This document shows, in pieces, positions 25,506 to 34,101 of a DNA stretch of 64,000 nucleotides (within the stretch, counting starts at the first letter, position 1; each line of letters begins with the position of its first letter). The notes beneath the pieces were generated by a model, which was not told the DNA's origin, did not search any database, and was given only the letters and a program-made list of their open reading frames with translations. This DNA comes from Leptodesmis sichuanensis A121. Its GTDB lineage: Bacteria > Cyanobacteriota > Cyanobacteriia > Leptolyngbyales > Leptolyngbyaceae. The position numbers and the translations under genes were made by a program. Location of the stretch: positions 4,588,001-4,652,000 of the forward strand of contig NZ_CP075171.1 of NCBI RefSeq assembly GCF_021379005.1, written 5' to 3'.

Positions 25506-26799
25506 GTAGACTTTGGCTGGAGTAGAGCTACCATTTAAGTAGGGTTGACCAATGGAGGTAAAACCATGCCTAGACTCGCTCCAACGCCCTTACAACTGAC
25601 TGAGCTAGAACGATCGCAACTGCAACAGGTGGTCAAGCGCCACAACACGCCCCAGCAAATTGCCTTAAGAGCCAACATTATTCTTCTGGCAGACGAAGGA
25701 CTCAACCATCGAGACATTGGACGAGAACTCAACATCAGTCGAGACATGGCAAGACTGTGGCGAAACCGATGGTTAGACTTGAGCCAGAAGCATATTCCGG
25801 TGCTAGAGCGATTAGTCGATGCTCCCCGCTCAGGCGGTCCTGCAACCTTCAGCTTAGAACAGATTCTGCAACTGTTTGCGATTGCCTGTGAGAGTCCTGA
25901 GAATTATGGACGCCCCATTAGTCACTGGACCTCCAGAGAACTGGCAGATGAAATGATAAAACAAGGCATTGTGGAGAGCATTTCCCCACGTCATGTTGGG
26001 CGATTAATGGACGAAGCAGACTTAAAACCGCACCAGTCCCAGTACTGGTTAAATCCCCCCCCGACCCTCAGTTCGACGCAAAGGTCAAAGACATCTGCGA
26101 GGTCTACCTGAATGCGATTGAACGGGCAAAGGCGGGAGAGAGAACGGTTTCTTTAGATGAGATGACCGGAATCCAAGCTTTAGAACGGAAAGCCGCAACC
26201 AAACCCATGCGACTTGGCAAACGAGAACGACGAGAATTTGAGTATATTCGCCACGGGACACAAACGTTGATTGCCAGTTTTGATGTTGCCCAAGGTCGGA
26301 TTGTGGAAGCCACAGTAGGAGAGCGGCGGACGGAGGCAGATTATCTGAGGCATGTTCAACAGTTGATTGCCACAGACCCAAAGGCAGCGAAATGGCATTT
26401 GGTGATGGATTGCTTGAACATTCATCAATCTGAGTCGTTAGTGCGATTTGTGGCACACACAGAAGGGCTTGAGATTGACTTGGGGGTCAAAGGAGAATCG
26501 GGTATTCTCAAATCGATGCAAAGCCGCTCAGCGTTTTTAGTTGACCCGAGCCACAAAATCGTGTTCCACTTCACACCGAAGCATTGTTCCTGGTTGAACC
26601 AGATTGAGATGTGGTTCAGTATCTTGGTGCGTAAGTTGCTCAGACGAGGCAATTTTGTGAGTCAAGTGGAACTCAAAAACCAGATTCTAGAATTTATTGA
26701 TTACTTCAATCAGACGATGGCTAAACCATTTAAGTGGACGTATGAGGGCAAAGCATTAAAACAGTAAAAAAGGGTAGACAGATTCACGCCCAAGACTAC
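25506..26799 (+). mobile_element. IS630-family insertion sequence
   Basis: The element is about 1294 bp. Its ends are GTAGACTTTGGC on the left and, read inward from the right, GTAGTCTTGGGC, with similarity extending another 15 bp or so to a CTACC block. It is flanked by TA at 25504-25505 and 26800-26801, the dinucleotide target duplication of IS630/Tc1 elements. The transposase is split across two frames at a run of eight C residues. Confidence 0.85.
25566..26767 (+). pseudogene. IS630-family transposase, split by a frameshift at a C8 run
   Basis: From ATG 25566 (good Shine-Dalgarno GGAGG at 25554-25558), the first frame encodes an HTH region (HRDIGRELNISRDMARLWRN) and continues to WLNPPP. 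At eight C residues (26055-26062) the family sequence moves to the -1 frame and reads [20 protein letters not shown]. It continues into the DDE core: [15 protein letters not shown] (Asp), [18 protein letters not shown] (Asp) and [19 protein letters not shown] (Glu), ending at 26767. The joined product would be about 400 residues. The split may be a slippage-dependent fusion or an inactivating indel. The catalytic residues are all still present. Confidence 0.82.
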
Positions 26800-26875
26800 T
26801 AGACACCCTGATTTTTCGTTGAGGCACTGCCCTATCGATTGATCACGTCAAGCTCCAGAAGCATTTCTAGCCGAC

Positions 26876-26898
26876 ATTCCGCCCTTTGAAGTGTCACA
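26876..26898 (+). repeat. Direct repeat flanking the IS1634 genes (left copy)
   Basis: The stretch around TTCCGCCCTTTGAAGTGTCA is nearly identical, and in the same orientation, to 28458-28479 (TTTCCGCCCTTTAAGTGTCA). The right copy appears to be the end of the IS1634 element; the left one may be the remnant end of another copy. Confidence 0.55.
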
Positions 26899-28479
26899 TC
26901 GGGAATTTAGTCGCATAATTTTCTAAAAGGCTGACAGCGGAGGGGGTGCTGTTGAACGGCGAATTGATTGTGCAGAACCTGGATCATCTGGGCATCGTGG
27001 CCGGATTGGTAGACGAGTTAAAGATTGTGGAGCAGATCAACCAACATTTGGGAGAAGACCCGCGAGAGCAAATTAGCCCAGGGGTGGCGGTAAAAGCCAT
27101 GATTCTGAATGGATTAGGGCTGGTATCTGCGCCGTTGTACCTGTTTGAACAATTCTTTGTGGGGAAAGCAACGGAACATTTGCTGGGCGCAGGAGTACTG
27201 GCGGCGCATCTCAATGACGACCGGTTAGGACGAGTCCTCGACGCCCTGTACTTGGGCGGACTAAGCCCAATATTTATGGCCATTTGCCTGACGGCGGCCC
27301 GCAAATTTGGAGTCGTGTGCAAGAGCGCCCATTTCGACTCGACTTCACTTTCGGTGGAGGGCGAGTATTTGCCGGAGTCCCAGGTGACTGAGGGCGTTGC
27401 CCTGTTCCGATTCACATCACCTATGGCTATTCGCGGGACCGTCGTCCTGACCTGAAGCAGTTTGTGATGAATTTGGTGTGTTGGGGGGATGGAGAGATTC
27501 CCGCGTTCATTGAGTTAGCCGACGGTAATCAGTCCGATAAAACCCGCTTTGCTGACTTGATGCAGGAGTTTAAGTCGCAGTGGAACTTTGAGGGGTTGTA
27601 TGTGGCGGATGCTGCCCTCTACAGTGAGCAAAACTTGCAACAGGTGTCCGGGTTGCGATGGCTGACCCGAGTGCCGTTGACGCTGAATGCAGCATCGGAG
27701 TTAATCAGCCAGTTGGCAGACGCTGCGTTCGAGACTACGGAGCTGGAAGGGTATCGGATTGCGACTGTCTGCTGCGACTATGGCGGTGTCCAACAGCGAT
27801 GGTTGGTGGTCGAAAGCCAGAAACGCAAACAGGCTGACCTCAAGAAGTTAGATAAAACCTTGACCCAGGCAACCGCCCATTGGCAATCGCAATTACGACA
27901 ATTATGCGCTCAAGAATTTGCTTGCGAAGCTGATGCGATAGCCGCACTCGAAAAATTTGGACAGAAGCTACCGTGGCATCAACTGGATGGAATGGGTGTG
28001 AAGCAAACGGTGCACTATGACAAACCGGGTAAGCCCAAACGGGGTCATCCTCCCAGTCGCATTACCTATCACCCTCAAGCCTCGTTAACTTTGAATACTA
28101 CGGTTGTGGCCAGACATCAGCAACGGGCTGGGCGCTTCATTCTGGCAACCAATGTTCTCGAGTCTGAGCAATTAAGCGCGCAACAGGCGCTGGAGGAATA
28201 CAAAGGGCAACAAGGGAATGAGCGGGGCTTTCGGTTTCTCAAAGACCCTCTGTTCTTTGCTTCCAGTGTCTTCCTCAAATCCCCAGAACGGATCATGGCA
28301 CTTGCTATGATCATGGGCTTGTGCTTGCTCGTGTACAACTTGGGCCAACGCCAACTCCGTCAAGCACTTCAGCAGGCCAACCAAACCTTGCCCAACCAGC
28401 TTGGCAAAGGCACTCAACGCCCGACCCTACGTTGGGTCTTTCAGTGTTTTATCCCACTTTCCGCCCTTTAAGTGTCACA
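26899..28479 (+). mobile_element. IS1634-family element (left end uncertain)
   Basis: The transposase reading frames fill most of the stretch. The right end is placed at the TTTCCGCCCTTTAAGTGTCA sequence (28458-28479). No matching inverted copy is found on the left, so the left boundary is a guess between the direct repeat and the GTG start at 26946. The element looks damaged. Confidence 0.6.
26946..28471 (+). pseudogene. IS1634-family transposase, frameshifted
   Basis: The first frame (GTG 26946, Shine-Dalgarno GCGGAGGG) encodes the N-terminal part with VAGLVDELKIVEQINQHLG, the family-typical GLVSAPLYLFEQFF and the first Asp in KSAHFDSTSLSVEGEYLPES. Near 27390-27410 the expected continuation ITYGYSRDRRPDLKQFVMNL is out of phase, and the original frame stops at 27455. 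The second frame runs on with GLYVADAALYSEQNL (second Asp) and EYKGQQGNERGFRFLKDP (Glu region) to 28471. There is no homopolymer at the break and the bases look rearranged (GTTGCCCTGTTCCG), so this is more likely decay than programmed shifting. Confidence 0.8.
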
Positions 28480-28892
28480 CTCAAACATTTAACCCTGAAA
28501 GCCTTGCTGAGCAAAGAATATGAGGCTATTAGTTCGCATGAACCATTAGAGCGCAGTTGAGAATAGATGCTGTTTATTGAGATAAATCTCTGGCCAAGGC
28601 TTCTGGGAGTCCGTGGCTGCGTCGTTAATCCCTGATGTGCCAGTTGAAAGTGCGGAATGTGGGTTTTATGGCAGTGCATTATGTCGTGCTCAATGGGGTT
28701 CAGCAAGTGGTCAATCTCACTGACGATCGCCGCCATATTCTCCAATTTTTCGGTTCTGCCTGTCGGCGGTATTACTTACTTTGTTGAGGACAATCTTAAT
28801 CCTATTGTGCCAGTTGGAAGTGCGGAATGTGAGTTCTAGGAAAGGCTTTCGGGATCTCGTTCAATGGAACCAGTGCCTATAACGCGCCGGAG
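28480..28892. other. IS-scar region with a spaced direct repeat
   Basis: No gene. A repeat of about 40 bp occurs at 28625-28666 and again at 28797-28836 (see that entry). The remainder resembles broken coding sequence between the IS1634 end and the Wzy-like gene. Confidence 0.5.
28625..28836 (+). repeat. Spaced direct repeat (two 40-bp copies)
   Basis: TTAATCC, then TGTGCCAGTTG(A/G)AAG, TGCGGAATGTG(G/A) and GTT occur at 28625-28666 and 28797-28836, 172 bp apart and in the same orientation. They may be ends or scars of an unidentified mobile element. Confidence 0.55.
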
Positions 28893-30353
28893 CTAGTTAA
28901 TCTGGGGAGGGGAGAGCGGGTGGTCGGTTTCAGAATTTTCCACGGCACTCCCGATTGAATTGCGGTTGCGACGGCGTTCCCGCTCTTCGTGCCAGCGTAG
29001 ACCCAGAAAGCATGCGACTGTAAGCATCTGACCTGGCTCTTCCATCTGGGTAAAGATGCATCCCATAATTGCTGTGGAAAGGAGTAAGAACTTGCAAAAA
29101 TCGTCTACACAAACCCTGCGCCACACGATCGAACTCAGGTATAAATAGGCACCCAGGCCAACGGGACCTAAATCTCCCCAGAGACCCACCCAGGTGTACA
29201 TTGGGGAGAACATTGTTGAATCCTTAAACAACCATCCAGCTGGCGATTTTATCAGTTGCCAAAATGCTTCACTAGCCGGATGGATTGTAGCACCCAGGGG
29301 AATAAGCAGATTCTGAAAATTAGGATCCCTCAAAAACCACCCACCCAAGCGGGTGGCCGTATGGCCTGGACCAAGACCAAACAAATAATTAAGCGGAGTT
29401 GTGAAGTAAGCAGGAATGATGCGAAATCCAGCCGTCTTAAGTAGCGTTGCTTGCCCATCGGGACCATAGAGGTTTTGATCGGCTCGGGCGGTCGTAAAAT
29501 TTCGATAGGGATCTAAAAATTCCCAGTCTGTCTCAACGAGTGCCCAGGAAAATATAGCAAGTATCAGGACTACAGGAATCAAATATAAAAATATCTTTAG
29601 TGGTTTTTCCAGGTTTGTCCAAACCACTAGTAGCCATCCTATAAACATTTGTACGAATGTTTGTTTTGAATCGGATACATAGGTTTGGTAAATGGCTGCT
29701 ATGATGACGGCAATCCGGAGCCAGCGAGGAACGGTTTTGAATGTGTTGAAGAAATAAAAGGCAAAATATAGGGAAACGGTAGCTGAAATATAGTTTCCAG
29801 CACTGCCACCGGGTGAGGCAAAAACACCGGCAGTATTGTCTGAAAGAAGTTGTCCTCCTCTAGCTGCAGGATAAATGCCAATCGGAATAAGGACATTTTG
29901 AGCCAGTGCCAATATTAAGTTAAATAGGCAAAATCCCGCGAACCAACGCCTAAATTTCTCTAGATTCTCACCCACTAAAGGAACCGCCATCATTGCAATC
30001 AGAAACAGAAAGGGTTCCCCTAAAAACATTAACTGTAGAAAAACATTGATTATTCCTGCATCATTGATTAACGCACTCGCAGTCGTACAGGCAACCAGAA
30101 CTCCAAAGCCAACTATTAACTCCCCAACGATCGCAATTTGTTTCTGGTCTTTAATTCGTGTTGTAAATAATACAATGCCGACAATTATTGGAATGACGAT
30201 AAAGTGAGCAAAATTAAGGGGGGAAGGGGCTCCAAAGTAGGTGAAGAGACGGGGGAAAAAAACCGTAGCAAATCCAATGAGGAGTAGTTTAGAATTCCTA
30301 ACTACTCCCTTTTTTAAGGGGACAGCTACTTGAGAGGGTACTTCAGAGGTCAT
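28893..30353 (-). CDS. Wzy-like O-antigen/exopolysaccharide polymerase, polytopic
   Basis: The 486-residue protein has about ten to twelve hydrophobic segments, for example LLLIGFATVFFPRLFTYFG, FIVIPIIVGIVLFTTR and FLYLIPVVLILAIFSWALV. A large loop around residues 275-390 contains the Arg/Gly-rich stretches FRIIPAYFTTPLNYLFGLGP. This profile is that of Wzy/WaaL-type O-antigen polymerases or ligases, which link undecaprenyl-pyrophosphate-borne repeat units in the periplasm; sequence conservation in the family is low. Position supports it: it is the distal gene of a long minus-strand glycosyltransferase series. The cytosolic C-terminus is rich in Arg and Asn. Whether it is a polymerase or a ligase cannot be told. 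Confidence 0.75.
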   Translation of the reverse strand: MTSEVPSQVAVPLKKGVVRNSKLLLIGFATVFFPRLFTYFGAPSPLNFAHFIVIPIIVGIVLFTTRIKDQKQIAIVGELIVGFGVLVACTTASALINDAGIINVFLQLMFLGEPFLFLIAMMAVPLVGENLEKFRRWFAGFCLFNLILALAQNVLIPIGIYPAARGGQLLSDNTAGVFASPGGSAGNYISATVSLYFAFYFFNTFKTVPRWLRIAVIIAAIYQTYVSDSKQTFVQMFIGWLLVVWTNLEKPLKIFLYLIPVVLILAIFSWALVETDWEFLDPYRNFTTARADQNLYGPDGQATLLKTAGFRIIPAYFTTPLNYLFGLGPGHTATRLGGWFLRDPNFQNLLIPLGATIHPASEAFWQLIKSPAGWLFKDSTMFSPMYTWVGLWGDLGPVGLGAYLYLSSIVWRRVCVDDFCKFLLLSTAIMGCIFTQMEEPGQMLTVACFLGLRWHEERERRRNRNSIGSAVENSETDHPLSPPQIN

Positions 30354-30407
30354 AAGTATATTTCAACAGTCAAGGAAGCTCATAACCGATCAATGAAAAT
30401 TGGATGA

Positions 30408-31529
30408 TTAAACTGAGGCATAGAAGTTTAAAAGCTGCTGAGCCACACTCGCTTTCGAAAAGCGAGGCTCAACTGAGGGATGTTTAGCACCGGGTTGTTC
30501 AAGAGTAGCAGCCATCACTTCCGCGAGATTAATGACGGACTTGTCCCCCAGTTCGAAATAGGCGCAATTGGCAGAACCAACTTCTTGAAAAATGGGAATA
30601 TTTGAACAAACAACCCTGGGGGATAAGGATAAAGCTTCGACCAGAGGCAGACAAAAGCCTTCAGTCGATGAGGGAATAACAAAAAGTTCACAGTGCTTGT
30701 AGAGCCAGCACAATTCGTTATTGTCAATCGAAGAGAGCAAGAGAGTCTGCTCCTGCAAAGCTAGAGATTGAATTTGATGGAGAAGAGTCTCTGTTTCAGG
30801 CCCAGGACTACCAACGATCAACAATTTGGTGGAAGACTTCAGAATACCATTCTGCCGCAAGGTGTGATAAGCATGGATCAATAAATCCAAGTTCTTGTTT
30901 TTCCGATGCTGGCCAACGCAGAGAATAAATCTCAAATCTTCCTCGGAAGCAATTTTTTCAGGGATTCTAGGCTTAACGTGGCTAAAATCTACGTAATTGT
31001 AGATGACCGTGATTGGCCGGCGGGCATGAATGGCTGGGAAATAATGCTGAAGAGAGTTCAAAGTAGTTTGGGAAACACAGGACAGGCCAGTACTTTGATA
31101 CACACATTGCCTTAAGAACCAGCGGTTAAACCAAACCTGAGGATAGCCAAAATTCTCTGGACATTCATAGGGATAGAGGTCATGAATAGTTGTTACGACA
31201 GGTGCCTCAAACCACTGGCGAACAAATGGAAATGGAAAGGATAGGTGAATGATATCCGGCTGGAGTCGAGCGGCAAGTCGGGGTAGTCCAAACAGGAACC
31301 AAAAGTTTCTTGCGAGGGAACTGTTTTTAATAGATATAGTAGTTATATTGATTTTGGGTGAAGAAAGTTGGAATGCCTCTTCAAAGTACTTTTTTTGCCA
31401 GTCACCTATAATTAAAGTCACCTTGGTAACTTGATCAGTTTCAGCCAAACATTGGGCCAAATTAGCGGCATGCCTGCAAACGCCTGTCGGTGTGGAAGGT
31501 CGGTGTAATGCCGGGATTAAAATATGCAT
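30408..31529 (-). CDS. GT4-family glycosyltransferase
   Basis: A 373-residue GT-B fold enzyme. The N-terminal domain starts MHILIPALHRPSTPTGVCRH, with the Gly-rich acceptor loop replaced by TPTGV. The C-terminal donor domain holds FILCVGQHRKNKNLDLLIHA (typical GT4 G-x-x-x-x-KN start), LLIVGSPGPETETLL and the EX7E-type motif STEGFCLPLVEALSLSP, which binds the nucleotide sugar. It retains anomeric configuration in known members. It should act at the cytosolic face of the membrane on a lipid-linked acceptor. The next gene upstream ends 45 bp away, so co-transcription with the other transferases is likely. The sugar and acceptor are unknown. Confidence 0.9.
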   Translation of the reverse strand: MHILIPALHRPSTPTGVCRHAANLAQCLAETDQVTKVTLIIGDWQKKYFEEAFQLSSPKINITTISIKNSSLARNFWFLFGLPRLAARLQPDIIHLSFPFPFVRQWFEAPVVTTIHDLYPYECPENFGYPQVWFNRWFLRQCVYQSTGLSCVSQTTLNSLQHYFPAIHARRPITVIYNYVDFSHVKPRIPEKIASEEDLRFILCVGQHRKNKNLDLLIHAYHTLRQNGILKSSTKLLIVGSPGPETETLLHQIQSLALQEQTLLLSSIDNNELCWLYKHCELFVIPSSTEGFCLPLVEALSLSPRVVCSNIPIFQEVGSANCAYFELGDKSVINLAEVMAATLEQPGAKHPSVEPRFSKASVAQQLLNFYASV

Positions 31530-31574
31530 CAGGAGCTAAATAGTTGAGAGAGCCGTTTTAATTGGTTCATATAT

Positions 31575-32636
31575 CTACCTGCTTAGTTCTATCTGCGATT
31601 CAATATCTTTAGTAAGAGCAAGCGCAATGTTTTCAATTGATCGTTCTACATAATGACTTTCAAATGCTGTGTTCTCAAGAGGAGGAACTAATTCGAGCGC
31701 TTGTTTTATTGCCATTTCCAGGTCTGATTCATCATCATAAAGTATTCCAACTTGAGTCGGATAGTTGAGTTGATGGCTCATCATAGGGAAATTTGGACAG
31801 ACAACATAAGTTCTGGTGCCAATTGCATCTGCGGCAACACCGCTGGTTCTGTAGAAGTACTTTGATTCTTCATAATTCAGCACGATAATGTCACACGATG
31901 TCAAAACGGCAAAGTAGTTGTCTTTGCTAGATGTATTAACTAACTCCGCTTCATCCAAATTTATCTGACTGAAAGATGAGAAATCATTTGTTCCAATGAT
32001 GAGTAAAAAATCCAGCTTTTTTTGAAGCTTGAGTAACAGATTCAACGTCCTACCAGATTTCTTCTCTTGTCGTACTCTTCCAACAAGTCCAACCTTTTTC
32101 TTTTTAATCTTATTACTATTGAGTTGGATAATCGCTGCATCACTAATGAATAAGCTGGATGGATCTATCCTCTCAACCGGAAACCGAAAAGATATGTGTT
32201 GATCAATCTCTTGCTCGCTGAATCCAAGATTCTTCAAAGGCGATAATGATCCCTCATTCACCAGATATCTATAGCCAAAGAGATGGTAAATCTTAAACAT
32301 CAATCTGAGAATTGGATTGTAAAAGGCTTGTTGAACGTTATGATGCTCTAAAACATAAACATTTTTAGTCCAAAACAAAGAAAAGGCATATGTAAAAATT
32401 AAGAACTCTGTTGAAAATCCGTGAATTAATACTGCATCTCTATGTTTATTTTTTAGAACTTTTTGACCAAGTTCAATATGGCAAATGATTAGCTGGAATA
32501 TTTTTAGGATTTTCCGAAGTCGCGCATCTTTGAGAGATGGAAACAGCTTAGGCTCATTCCCTGTAATGACAGAAATGTCATACTTTGAAAGTTCAGCTAC
32601 TCTATTGAGTAATGTGAAATAAACGCAGTCGGTCAT
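31575..32636 (-). CDS. Probable GT-B glycosyltransferase, AT-rich and divergent
   Basis: A 353-residue protein whose C-terminal half looks like a GT-B donor domain: KKKVGLVGRVRQEKKSGRTL, FLLIIGTNDFSSF and a region with YFYRTSGVAADAIGTRTYVV, in place of the classical EX7E motif. The N-terminal half (VYFTLLNRVAELSKYDISVI and VLEHHNVQQAFYNPILR) fits an acceptor domain but is poorly conserved. The coding DNA is visibly more AT-rich, with many AAA/ATT codons compared with its neighbours at 32.8-36 kb, hinting at separate acquisition. The start ATG at 32636 leaves a slightly short N-terminus. The function is inferred from fold and context; the sugar is unknown. Confidence 0.7.
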   Translation of the reverse strand: MTDCVYFTLLNRVAELSKYDISVITGNEPKLFPSLKDARLRKILKIFQLIICHIELGQKVLKNKHRDAVLIHGFSTEFLIFTYAFSLFWTKNVYVLEHHNVQQAFYNPILRLMFKIYHLFGYRYLVNEGSLSPLKNLGFSEQEIDQHISFRFPVERIDPSSLFISDAAIIQLNSNKIKKKKVGLVGRVRQEKKSGRTLNLLLKLQKKLDFLLIIGTNDFSSFSQINLDEAELVNTSSKDNYFAVLTSCDIIVLNYEESKYFYRTSGVAADAIGTRTYVVCPNFPMMSHQLNYPTQVGILYDDESDLEMAIKQALELVPPLENTAFESHYVERSIENIALALTKDIESQIELSR

Positions 32637-32804
32637 GATAGCAGCAATTCCTTATACAGGTAGCTCTAAAAATGATTAGTCAGTCGATCAAATTTATAAT
32701 AAGTGATTAGTATTCTCTGCTGGATTAGTTCTCATTGAACTCCATATTTAATGAGAGTACTTTTTAGTAAATACTTTTCTCCAAGATAAGATTTCGAGAG
32801 CCTT

Positions 32805-34061
32805 TCAGGAAAATTCATGGGTTAACTCTTGGCCATTTTCAGTAGTAATATCTTTATAAACCTGAGCAAATAAATCCCCCTTTGCTTGCCAACTATAGTA
32901 CTCTTTAACTTTTTGTTGTCCTGCTTGTCCCATTTGTAGACACATTTTTTTGTCTTCAGCAAGCTTAATCATCGCTTTTGCCAGATCACTCACTGCCTGC
33001 TCTGGGCTATGTGCTGGAACTTTGATCCCGATCTCTGGCGTGACCAACTCGGATGGCCCACCCAGATCCAGGCAAATGATGGGCCGACCGGATGCCATTG
33101 CCTCCAAAGGCACCCATCCGCCGGAATCATGCAGACTCGGATGCACGAGAGCTGTACATTGACCTAACTTGACTAACACTTCCTCACGAGGCAGTAAACC
33201 CCAAAATTTCACCCGATCAGCAATCCCCAGATCTAAACTAAGGGCTTGCAATCGCCCTAACTCAGGGCCTTCACCTAAAATCCAGTATTCCGCATCGGGT
33301 AGATTGGCTTCTGCAAATGCTTTCAGTCCCAGATACAGCCCTTTCCAATGAAGCAGGCGGGCAATATTGATGAATCGAATGGGGAATCCTGTTGGGAGCG
33401 GGCATTGGCTCAGTTGTTCAATTTCTGCTTGCGTCATGCCTGATTCAGACAAGCACTGAACATTTGTTGCACCCAATTTTTCCAGGCGTTGAGCGGTATC
33501 TTTGGTTGTTGCATAGATAATCGCACTGCGTTGAGCGGTCAGACGAGTGAACGGGTCTAGTTCGCCGATTGATCGCCATGCCCAGCGTAGCGACTCGTAG
33601 AGTTTATTTTTCCAGCTAAAATCAGCCCAGAATGATAATGGAGCCGACTCTCCCCCTCCGACGGGTCCCCAGATAAACGGGATCGGCAGAAGCGATAAGA
33701 AACTGGGAGACGAGTATCGTACAAAAGTGACATGATGAACAACATCAAATCCAATCTCGCGGTGCAGTTTGCGCCCGACAAAATATGCCTGGATTTGCCA
33801 GAGATAGTAGTGGAGTTGCATGGCACCAGACTGTCCCCAGCGCAGGCTATCTTTCCAGAAGGGAAGGGTGAAGTAGACAAAATGCAAATTAGGAACCGGA
33901 TTAGCCGCTAACTCGGCTTCAATCGCGTCCTTACTCTCATCCGGTCGGGTCAATACCCAGACTTCATGGTGTCTGGCGACTTCCCGCGCCATGCTCCAGC
34001 CAACGCCGCGCTCAGAGCCTTTACCAGGTTCACAGGAATAAGCGGATAGGAGAACCTTCAT
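32805..34061 (-). CDS. GT4-family glycosyltransferase
   Basis: The ATG at 34061 (MKVLLSAYSCEPGKGSERGV) is preferred over a TTG two codons upstream; the product is 418 residues. The N-terminal SAYSCEPGKGSERGVGWSMA is the acceptor-side signature of a GT4 subgroup seen in cyanobacteria and Bacteroidetes. The donor domain has FINIARLLHWKGLYLGLKAF, YWILGEGPELGRLQAL and an EX7E-like box in LHDSGGWVPLEAMASGRPI, with Asp in place of the first Glu. GC content and codon use match the housekeeping part of the window. An FkbM methyltransferase lies 40 bp upstream on the same strand. Probably a membrane-associated cytosolic enzyme building the repeat unit. Confidence 0.9.
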   Translation of the reverse strand: MKVLLSAYSCEPGKGSERGVGWSMAREVARHHEVWVLTRPDESKDAIEAELAANPVPNLHFVYFTLPFWKDSLRWGQSGAMQLHYYLWQIQAYFVGRKLHREIGFDVVHHVTFVRYSSPSFLSLLPIPFIWGPVGGGESAPLSFWADFSWKNKLYESLRWAWRSIGELDPFTRLTAQRSAIIYATTKDTAQRLEKLGATNVQCLSESGMTQAEIEQLSQCPLPTGFPIRFINIARLLHWKGLYLGLKAFAEANLPDAEYWILGEGPELGRLQALSLDLGIADRVKFWGLLPREEVLVKLGQCTALVHPSLHDSGGWVPLEAMASGRPIICLDLGGPSELVTPEIGIKVPAHSPEQAVSDLAKAMIKLAEDKKMCLQMGQAGQQKVKEYYSWQAKGDLFAQVYKDITTENGQELTHEFS

Positions 34062-34101
34062 CGCCAATTTGCCTCGTCTTTAGAAAACTTTTTGCTAGGG
34101 T

